Positions 37,499-45,919 of a DNA stretch of 45,919 bases are shown here, one piece after another. A model generated the notes under the pieces. That model made no database searches. It was not told the origin of the DNA and was given only the letters and a program-made list of their open reading frames with translations. How positions within the stretch are numbered: the first letter of the stretch is position 1; each line of letters starts with the position of its first letter. The stretch comes from Cudoniella acicularis (taxonomy: Eukaryota > Ascomycota > Leotiomycetes > Helotiales > Helotiaceae): positions 1-45,919 of the forward strand of contig JAAMPI010000278.1 in assembly GCA_013054445.1 (NCBI GenBank). Direction: 5' to 3'. Made by a program: the position numbers and the translations under genes.

Positions 37499-38224
37499 GT
37501 TAAGAAAGATGGCAGGATCTGGAGTGCAAGGTTTTCGATCCGGTCCGATCAGGGTGTGTTTAATTGAGAAGGGTGTGGTATTAATTGACTTTGGGGCATT
37601 ACAGCCTGAGGCCGAACCATATCCAGCGGGCATTGGAGGCATAATTCATAACAACACACTCATTAGGATAAACTCAAACTTAGAATTTTAGAGTTCAAGC
37701 GCCACGACTCACCACCCTTCCTTAACATTTTTATCGAATCGTGAGTATTTCATAACTCTACAAGAGGAACCAAATATATTTTTGAAACACACCTCAAGAT
37801 TAGGACTTTGCGCCATACCTTCACTACTCGTAAACTCTATTTTACAAGTCAGCTCCAGTGCAGCTGGACACGTCGCCCGACGCGCTTCTTCAATCCATCA
37901 GTCTTTGCACTCGGACGATTTTGTCCATATCAAGCGCCACAATAGAAGTACGAAAAAGAAGCCAGGAGATTCTCAAAGGACAGTCATTGTGTTGCGTGCT
38001 AGAATGAGGAGAATTGTAATGGGGATGTTTACTTTGCCGGAGAATGCCTTTGGGTTCTCTCGGTCTCGGATACATGCTGTCAATTAAATGATTTTATTTC
38101 TATTATTATATTTTAGATTATACACCAATTCCTTCCTAAGTTCTATCACTAAGCTCACTCGACTTACTCGACTCACTTTTACTCCCCCTCTTCGAGCCTG
38201 ACTAGAAATCCCTCGGATGTGCGT
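37499..38224. other. Convergent spacer after GNAT gene
   Basis: About 730 bp between convergent genes, likely the two 3' UTRs. Overlapping frames at 37782-38087 (+) and 37890-38075 (-) lack domains and are not called. Confidence 0.5.
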
Positions 38225-39069
38225 TTAACTCTCCAAACCCCAAATGCTCCGAGTGTCCTGAGAACTCCCACGCAGTTTCCCCAAACCAAATGGAATAGTG
38301 TCCTCCGTCTCCCCTTCCTTGCTCGTATCCTGTCCTATTCCTGATCGCGGTCGCCGCCGTTGACAATGAAGGCCTGGCGTGCCGTCTTCTGACAGACATT
38401 CAACACTGCTATCGCCTGATTCAACTTGCGTGTCTATTTCTGCACTTTCCGGCTCTAGGGTTTCGATTTCGAGGTATGCAGATGTGAATTCCACGAGCTG
38501 ATACCAATTACTGTCGAACTGTCTATAACTCACTAGATCCATTTCCGTAGGAAATTTGATTATATAGAGGATCTGGAAGGAGATGGTAGGCTTATTATTC
38601 GTGTCAAATGAGGCATTTAAGACACGGATATTCGTAGGAGTTATATTGACAGTTCGAGCCTAAAGATATAAATAATAGATGATTAACTCTGTTTTTAAAC
38701 AGGAAAGTTCAAGCGAGAGAAATAATACAAAGACATACATGATATTTTGCATCTCCAGGATCTAGCTGTACTTTGTGGCCCTATTTCGCTAGATGGCTTC
38801 GAAGAGAATACTGATAACCTAGGATTGAGAGGGCACATTGTATCTTGCCAGGTAGGAAGTATTCCTGGATGTTCGAGGGGGTGTAAGGCGCGGCATCGTC
38901 GTAGTACATGATAGCACCAAACACAAGGTCAAGATGGGACAGCTTATAGGGGTGAGGGCGCACAATATCGAGAACCTTAAAAAGAATACCAGTATTAGAA
39001 ACGCGCCAAGGACGTTGACTTGTAATGGTGCTGCTGAGGTTGGATTCCCAGCGCGAGGCTGGATCAATC
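38225..39069 (-). CDS. Unrecognised spliced gene, 5' end unresolved
   Basis: Three exons join in one frame: 39069-38819, 38761-38739 and 38659-38225, with introns of 57 and 79 bp. The translated part, about 235 residues, contains IDPASRWESNLSSTITSQRP, VLDIVRPHPYKLSHLDLVFG, YDDAAPYTPSNIQEYFLPGK, TVNITPTNIRVLNASFD and an acidic tail ending in SIWGLES. Without the 57-bp intron (donor GTTATC, acceptor GCTAG) a TAG at about 38780 would interrupt the frame; the intron removes it and keeps phase, which supports it. The second intron has a strong GTATGT donor and a CTTTAG acceptor. The acceptor at 39070 needs a further 5' exon, possibly starting from an ATG near 39290, but the phase could not be closed. 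No family is recognised and no membrane or signal segment is seen. Confidence 0.5.
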
Positions 39070-40254
39070 CTAAAGCAAGAAAACCCCGTTAGCTAGTACC
39101 CGAGAGAGTGTGAAATTGCAAGTAAGAGGGCATATTCTCGGGAAGATAAAGCACAAAGAGCTGTAGGCGTAATGAAGACAAGGCAATACAGGCATTGGCA
39201 AGAAGAGATGCCCATTAAGCCGGCCCGGGTTGACGGTGATCGACTGCAATCCGGAGGGCGGTTGGGGTCATATCAAGGCTCAAGTTATATTTCATCTTCC
39301 CCTCCCCCTTCACTGGGTTGTTGTTGGGATGATTAGGTGCTGGTAGTGGTAATAGCGTTGATAAATTTGGGTTAAGAAGCTGGATAGAAAGAAGGCTCTC
39401 ATAGCTATGCGTTCTTTCAATAACGCTTGACTAGGGCGACCAAGCCCGTGGTGTAACCTGTCCCGACTCTCGAGGGCTTTGTGCCAGCCAGGACAGCGTT
39501 TCAAGGTTGTTCAGGAACTTTAGGTTCAGCACCATCTTGTCCTGAGCGTTGGAGTGTAATGTGATACAGTGTTGTAAACGCGACCAACGGTTTTTGGTTT
39601 GCCTATCGGCATTCTACATCGAGCTCTTGATGATAGTGCTGTCTTGCGAAAAGACTAAGCTAAGGAAAGAAGAAGAGGCTGTCAGAGAGAGAGGCTCTAT
39701 TTAACTGTACAAGAGGCGCTAGCTATACGCTAGTCATACGCTAGGGGGTTGGCAAAGCAACCTGTGGTGAGACCGTCCGCTAAGCGAGGCTCGGGGGAAG
39801 TGGAGGAAGCAGTTACATGTTTTTGAATATGGTCCTATTGATTCAACAAAGATAGGTGAAATTAAGAGTTTTATGTTTATTCTGGCTTTGTTAGTTGCTA
39901 GGCGGCTTAGATAGAGTATTGCTAGGAATGAGTACTTGTCATATTTCTTTTTCTTCTTTTACCAATTATTTTGATGGACAAGGAGAAGACGAGAATGCAG
40001 GAAAGTAAAAAGAGACTATTAGTATTTTTTGAAATCTTTTCTAGGTGTTTATGAATGAGCTACTTAACCAATTGACTCGAATAATTTCGGAATTTCGGTA
40101 CCTTAAGAAAAACCAGATCTTCTGGTCATCCAATCAGCGCAATGACAAACGTTGTTGCAGTGCGGCCCCCTGACGGCCCCGAAGCCCAGGCTCAAGCCTA
40201 AGCCATTGTAACTCGTCATCGGATCGAGAACTGCATTTGGCCGAGTACACTTCC
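39070..40254. other. Spacer, probably promoters of two divergent genes
   Basis: About 1.2 kb that should include the missing 5' exon of the unrecognised gene (near 39070-39300), its promoter and the upstream region of the BTB gene. The stretch 39640-40090 is AT-rich, with direct repeats around GCTAGCTATACGCTAG / CATACGCTAG near 39717-39745. No gene is seen. Confidence 0.4.
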
Positions 40255-41005
40255 ATGGTACCATCCGAGTCCTCTCTCCATCGCGATGACCAACCATTTG
40301 CACCGCCTTCATACGCTGAGTTAGTAGGTGTTTCTCAACCCAGGAGAAAGTTTCTAATTCGTTCGTTCGCGTTTAGGAAATTAGAATCTCCCGTTTTACA
40401 GATTTATGTAAGACTGGAACTCAGAGGTTTTCCGATCCACAAAGCCATGCTTACTGAAGCTGCCGAAATCTTGAATATGTTTAATGGAAATTTTGCTGAG
40501 GCCAACAATATGTCGGGAGAGTTTCCTAAGGATGATCCAGCCGCCCAGGAATTGCTTGTGCAATGGTGTTATACTGGTGCTCCCCGCGCTAAGAAAACCG
40601 TATGCGGCGACAGTATTCAACAAAGAAGAAACTGCAGCATCTTGGAACAGAGTCAAGCTCTGCTGCTTTGCTGGCAAATATAAAATGCGTCTGTTGCACA
40701 ACCTAGCAATGGATTCTATCAATGAATATTTGAAGCATGGTGGCCCCGGTCCAAAGCTGACATGGGAGGTTTTCCAGAAATGGCGCACCTACATATACAC
40801 AAACATGACGGAATCCTCTGGAATGCGCAATTTTATGGCCACATCCTTTGACGACGTTGTGACATATTCTAGGCCATATAATGATCTGAACGCTTCCCAA
40901 TATTCGTTTGACGCGATGCACGATTTCGCTAATCAGTACCCAGACCTTCTCCGAGACTATTTCTTGACGATGAGATTTCAAGAAGTTCTAATGGGTAATG
41001 CGTAA
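40255..41005 (+). pseudogene. BTB/POZ-domain gene with a frame break
   Basis: The ATG at 40255 starts MVPSESSLHRDDQPF. A fungal BTB fold follows: SPVLQIYV, the conserved RGFPIHKAMLTEAAE, FNGNFAEAN and DDPAAQELLVQWCYTGA. Just there, at about 40577-40590 in a C-rich run, the frame changes and similarity continues in the next frame with LPALRKPYAAT, WNRVKLCCFAGKYKMRLL and NLAMDSINEYL to the stop at 41005 (about 240 residues in all). The family normally reads straight through this point, so a small indel is the likeliest reading. The alternative is a very short 37-bp intron (GTGCTC to CGACAG), which would keep frame but delete about 12 residues. BTB proteins of this kind are numerous in Helotiales-like genomes; they often act as protein-interaction or Cul3 adaptor modules, but no partner is visible here. 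Confidence 0.65.
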
Positions 41006-42765
41006 CATGAGATCTGTCGACTTTAAAAGCCGCGTGTGAAGATAAAAGCTCAACGATCATGAAAAAAAAAAAAGACATTAGATATTCTCACGGTTGAAAA
41101 AAAAGCAGACGATACACTAGAATGAATACACAACGAACCTCAAGAATTGCTTCAACAAAAATCGCGGATGCAGGTCACGACCTGGCGGTAAACTCATATT
41201 ACCCCAGATTCTTATACCAATACCATCGGCTTTCTAACCATCTTTGTCCATAGTTCCCACGCTCAAATAAGCGAAATACTGAACATCATGCCACTTCTCG
41301 CATCTTTAAAACAAGATCTAGCCAGCGATAGAACAAATTGAAGAAACGTTCGAAAGAGGAGAGCCACTCACACGAGAAAAGGCAGTTATTTGCAGCTCTA
41401 TACTTGAAAAAATTGGGTCAATCTCGTCATTCCCTTTTGGACCTCTCCTACATTTCAAAAATAAAGGATCCGACCGGAGAAATACTGCAACGCGAGCATT
41501 GTAAATGCCTTGACGTGAACTCGGCTGTGCGCTTTTACCCCTGAGTCGCTTCCGACCGAGCACCAAAAACCCACGACGAATCGTATCGGCATTTCCGCTC
41601 CTAGAATTAAAACACAATGCAACGTGTGGTGAAAGTCTCGTTTTGCACGGCATCCCCCGCTGGATTCGGAGATGCTCGCAGGTTTTCCAGCTCTGTCTCA
41701 ATGTCCTAGATCCTAGACCCCCGGCGTACCTCGGCCAGTGCCCAGCATTTGCAGGGCTGAAAGACAGGTGGCTTGAAGCGGCTTCTCGTCTTCTAGAAGG
41801 ATAATGGAAGAAGCCAATCTCGCGCTTCAATGCAAGCGAGCAGCACAACCCTGAGGAAACCTTGCCCGCCGGACTCTGCGTATGCTGAGCAACAAAGCTG
41901 AGCGAAATGCATAAATGGGGGGGAGGGGGGGGGCAGAATGATGACTTCCATGCCAAAAAAGATTGCGGCTAGGTTAACTTGCCCTGACAGCATGGCTGCG
42001 TCTGCGCCGTCAACACCATGGAAATCCCCCTTCTCCTCATTCTCCAGTGTCCATATCGTGTTTGTCCTGCCAGAAGCCGAAGCCGATCGCGCGCCAAAAA
42101 AGCAACATCGCTCGTCACGCACGACACCACCGTCATAGCGCATTTTTCTTGTCCCGCAGACAGCGGAGCACTCGTTTCGAGCGCGGGATCCAGTGAGAGT
42201 CTTGTGCTAGATATCGCCGTAGCTCCTCGACCCACGAGCGCTCCGTGCATTGGCCTCGCATGCGCTGGGGGAGAAGAGATTCTGCTGGAGAATACTCGTA
42301 CTTCAGTTCCTGCTGCCCAGAAAACCAGTCGCACAGCATTACCCCTCGGTCGCCCGCTCTGGAATGTGAGTGTTGCACTTCATCTAGCTCTGACGCAGTG
42401 TTTTTGAACGAGCTTAGGGAAATAGACTGACATTATTACTCACAGACACGTCGCACGATTCCCGACGCGTTGGAAACTGCCCAGAACAAAGAAAACTCTC
42501 TGGCTGGGTCTTGCTGAGCTCTGTACATATTCCCAAAATATTCTTTCTGGGAACCGAAAACCAACCTGCCTGCAAATACTCCGACCCCTCCACAATCCAT
42601 ACACACGTCGAGACTTGATTTCCCCACGAGCCATTCACTTTCTACCATACTCGCAGACCTGGAATTACATCTGGCAGGCCAAACGGCACACCGGCCGACT
42701 GGCCGTGACCTTCGCATTGAGAACCGCTGGGCAAACTCATTGAAACATACATACCAACAAAAGCG
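41006..42765. other. Promoter/leader region of the CNB-F-box-LRR gene
   Basis: About 1.76 kb. A 212-codon minus-strand frame at 41318-41956 (from ATG at 41956) is the longest open frame, but its composition (Ser, Arg, Cys and Pro-rich) and lack of any motif argue against a gene. A G-run sits at 41918-41935. The last 350 bp are likely the 5' UTR of the downstream gene. Nothing else was recognised. Confidence 0.5.
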
Positions 42766-45636
42766 ATGAGACGGAGCCGCGGAGGGCCTAGCTCTCCATT
42801 CAGAGCAAATGGGGCCCCAATACCAGATTCACTGTCCCTGATACGGTCATTCAATGTCGAAACCAACCCTGCCCGACCTGTACGGCCCTCTCCTCTGACC
42901 GCGTCGACGATTCCTGACATGCCACTTGATCTTGTCGATCGAATACGATCGTTCCCGCTCTTCCTCTCCGCACCAGACACCTTTCTTGCCGCTATCGGCA
43001 AGCACTTGCGGCCTCAAGTCCATGCCTCACACGATCATATCTTGACAGAAGGAGATGATGCCAAAGCTATGTATTGGCTGGTGAGAGGGGCAGTTGCTGT
43101 CACGTCTCGAGACGGTGAAGCTACATACGCAGAGTTGAAACCAGGGGCCTTCTTTGGGGAAATTGGTATTCTCATGGATGTGCCAAGAACGGCGACCATA
43201 ATTGCGCGGACAAAATGTCTTCTTGTTGTCTTGAAGAAAGAGGATTTGCGGGCAGAGCTCCCGAATTTCCCTGAGATGGAGAAGGCTATAATGGAAGAAG
43301 CGCAGGAGAGGCTGACCATTTTAAATAAGAAAAGGAAAGAAAGTGGCTTCGGGCCGAAGCTCGTTTCAACCTCGTTGCCTTCCAGAGGTGGAAAACTTGC
43401 GCGTGAGGCTGCGCCTGGGGAAGTCGCGACTGGGGATGAGGGCGTGATAGAAAAAGGTACCGTGATTAACAAGAAGAAACGCAAATCGCCCAGCCCGCAA
43501 GGTATAGAAGACCCCGCAGCTGGCAGTGCACTTGGAAGCGGATTTGTCAATGTTAGAAAGACGCTTAAGGAGCTGCCACTATTTTCTACTTTACCGCCAG
43601 AGATACTTCATTTTCTCGGTCTAAGCGCACAGCCGAAAACGTACCCACCCTTTACCAATATCATTTTGAAGGGATCCCCTGGAAATGAGATATATTTCAT
43701 AGTTCGTGGAGAAGCTGAGGTGATTCACGACCCTAAGGGACAGGATGCAACCCGAGGTTCATACATAAGACCGCGTCTGAAGCAAGGACAATACTTTGGA
43801 GAAGTTGTGAGCTTGGCTTTAGCGCCGAGAAGAACCGCTACCGTGCGATCCATCACCACAGTCGAATGTTTGATGATCAGCGGAGAAATTTTGGAGGAGC
43901 TATGGAGACGATGCTCGCCCGACATAAGGCGGCAGGTTGAAGCTACTGCAAAAATGAGAATTGGAAAGTCAGATACTGAAGATACCCCCATGGTCGACGC
44001 AGATGCACCTTCTATCAACAAACTGGAAATTGGTGATCGAGCTACAACGCATGCCCGAAATTCTTTACCACAAGTTACATTCACTCCCTCGAAACCTGCA
44101 AGTCCACACAAACCAAGTCGGGCTGAGGATAAAGATATCATGGAACCGTTGGATCCTGACCCATTTTTGAGCGTTGATATGGATAATATGAGGGCCAGAT
44201 CACGGAGAGGTTCCTGGGCTCCACCTAATCCAGAGATGCTTCCACCAGAAGAGCAAAATACTAATTCAGGTCCAAGAACGAGGTCAAGAACTCAAACGCC
44301 GACCCCTTCGAAAACACCATCTCTTTCCATGACATCACCAGATTCCAGCTTTCGTCCGAAAAGACCCAAGATAGTTCAGCGCCGGCCAAGCCAGTACAAT
44401 AGAGGAATATTGCCGGATGCCATATTAACCTCCATCTTCTCATATCTAGACATTTATCAACTAATGCGATTACGCGCCGTATCTTTACACTGGTCCAAAA
44501 CACTCACAAACTCACCTAAAGTCTGTCAATATCTCGACCTATCATTATACAACCGCCAAGTTACAAACAAAGTACTCATCGACGTAATATGTCCTTTTGT
44601 CGGAAAGCGAGCCAAAACCATAGATATCAGTAATTGCTTCCACATCACCGACGAGGGGTTCAACGCCCTGTCAACACAATGCGCACCCATATCCCGAGCC
44701 TGGAAAATGAAAAGCGTCTGGGACATCTCCGCCAACGCCGTCCTCGAAATGGCCAACAGCGCCAAAGACCTCGAAGAAATCGACCTCTCTAACTGCCGCA
44801 AAGTCAGCGACAATCTCCTGGCACGGATAGTAGGCTGGGTCGTCACCGAACCCAGTACTCCCCAATCAGCAAACTCCAGTCGACACAAATCCGGGCAACC
44901 AAGTCAAGCCGCCCCTCCTGTTGGAACGGTAGTTGGGTGTCCGAAGCTCAAACGATTGACATTGAGCTATTGCAAGCATGTCACTGATCGCTCAATGGCC
45001 CATCTTGCCGTGCACGCTCATTCCAGACTTCAATCCATCGACCTCACGCGCTGCACCACCATCACCGACGGCGGTTTCCAGCACTGGAGCATCTACAAGT
45101 TCACCAATCTACGGCGCCTGATCTTAGCCGATTGCACATACCTAACTGATAACGCCATCGTCTATCTCACCAACGCTGCCAAGGGATTGCGGGAATTAGA
45201 CCTAGTAAGCCTTACATTTACTACCCCTTTCCCCCCTTTTTCTTCATAACCGAGCAGAAAGCTAACAGCACAACCAAAGTCCTTCTGCTGCGCCCTCTCC
45301 GACACCGCAACCGAAGTCCTCTCGCTAGGGTGCCCCCACCTCTCCTCCCTCCGGCTCTCCTTCTGCGGCAGCGCCGTCTCGGATTCCTCCCTCCGCTCCA
45401 TCGCTCTCCACCTCCTCGAACTCAAAGAACTCTCCGTACGCGGCTGCGTGCGTGTCACAGGCGTAGGCGTCGAAGCCGTCGTCGAGGGCTGCACCGTCCT
45501 AGAGCGCTTCGATGTCAGTCAGTGTAAGAATCTGAGTAGGTGGCTGGAGGGTGGAGGTGAGGAGAGGAGTAGGAGGATGTATGGGCGTAAGGCGTTGGTT
45601 TTTGAGACTAGCAAGAAGGAGGGGAGTTTGAGGTAA
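42766..45636 (+). CDS. Two cyclic-nucleotide-binding domains + F-box + LRR protein
   Basis: A 931-aa protein from exons 42766-45204 and 45280-45636 (75-bp intron, CTAAC branch point). The first CNB domain covers about 60-165, with phosphate-binding cassette FFGEIGILMDVPRTATI at 129-145, including the Glu and Arg that contact the cyclic phosphate. The second CNB domain covers about 268-390, cassette YFGEVVSLALAPRRTATV at 343-360. A basic KKKRK cluster sits near 236-240. A Ser/Thr/Pro-rich linker with RPKRPKIVQRRP leads to an F-box at about 545-592 (LPDAILTSIFSYLDIYQLMR). AMN1-type leucine-rich repeats run from about 600 to 880 (LTLSYCKHVTDRSMAHLA, IDLTRCTTITDGG, LILADCTYLTDNA), including exon 2. 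F-box proteins bridge substrates to SCF ubiquitin ligases via Skp1. Substrate and nucleotide are unknown. The frame is intact. Confidence 0.9.
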
Positions 45637-45919
45637 TGCTGCTGGGTTTGCTTGTGCTTCATTGTCTGGAATTTCATTTTGAAAATTTTTCCGAGCAGAG
45701 GTACTCAAAGCAGCAGCGGCGATGCATCATGGCACTATTCTTTCTTTTATTTCCGGGCTTATTGCGCTGCTGCGAAGAAAGGCTCATAGCACAATGACTA
45801 TCACGACACGGGGGTTAACGAATGATCTGTCAATCAGATCTATCTATGTACGACTTGTATGTTAAAATGGGACTTTTGGGACTGGGATTGGATTGGAATG
45901 GAATGGAAATTTTGGGGGG
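45637..45919. other. 3' flank of CNB-F-box-LRR gene
   Basis: About 280 bp to the right edge, probably 3' UTR and downstream sequence. It ends in GGAATGG-like short repeats; no gene is seen. Confidence 0.5.

Noticed and set aside
38778..38782. In-frame TAG in the unrecognised 38-39 kb gene as a nonsense lesion
   Set aside because: A 57-bp GT-AG intron removes it and keeps phase, so damage need not be invoked.
41318..41956. 212-codon minus-strand open frame upstream of the CNB-F-box-LRR gene
   Set aside because: Composition is Ser/Arg/Cys/Pro-heavy, no motif or splice partner is seen, and it lies in a promoter-like GC stretch; probably chance.

Overview
The window looks like nuclear DNA of a filamentous ascomycete (Pezizomycotina, probably Leotiomycetes/Helotiales; the class is inference). 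Reasons: short GT-AG introns of about 50-115 bp with CTAAC-type branch points, a Zn2Cys6 transcription factor, a secreted GH5 exo-beta-1,3-glucanase, a BTB protein and a P450 of ascomycete type, AC/CT-rich simple repeats in leaders, and gene-poor stretches of several kb. No tRNA, rRNA, CRISPR array, bacterial operon or intact transposon was seen.

Layout. 1-1325 (-): 5' part of a secreted exo-beta-1,3-glucanase, running off the left edge. 3965-6390 (+): Zn2Cys6 regulator with Leu3-type cysteine spacing. 6391-14094: about 7.7 kb with no gene I can defend, with simple repeats. 14095-15698 (+): protein with two Myb/SANT-like segments. 15699-23557: gene-poor, repeat-bearing DNA. 23558-25576 (-): multi-exon membrane protein with one in-frame stop. 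26148-27818 (-): decayed secreted Hsp70-like gene. 28877-32617 (-): intact, intronless Rtc1/Sea2 (WDR24 type). 33917-36185 (-): full-length but broken cytochrome P450. 36938-37498 (+): GNAT acetyltransferase. 38225-39069 (-): unrecognised spliced gene. 40255-41005 (+): BTB-domain gene with a frame break. 42766-45636 (+): large intact protein with two cyclic-nucleotide-binding domains, an F-box and LRRs.

The main pattern is a contrast. The conserved regulatory genes (Rtc1, the CNB/F-box/LRR protein, the Zn2Cys6 factor) are intact. The accessory genes between 23.5 and 41 kb (membrane protein, Hsp70-like, P450, BTB) each keep recognisable exons but carry stops or frame breaks. The four single-base lesions named, three in the P450 and one in the membrane protein gene, can each be explained by C-to-T on the coding strand. 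Nothing points to one pathway shared by the window. The most unusual intact architecture is the CNB-CNB-F-box-LRR protein, which could link a cyclic-nucleotide-like signal to SCF ubiquitin ligation. That role is inference.
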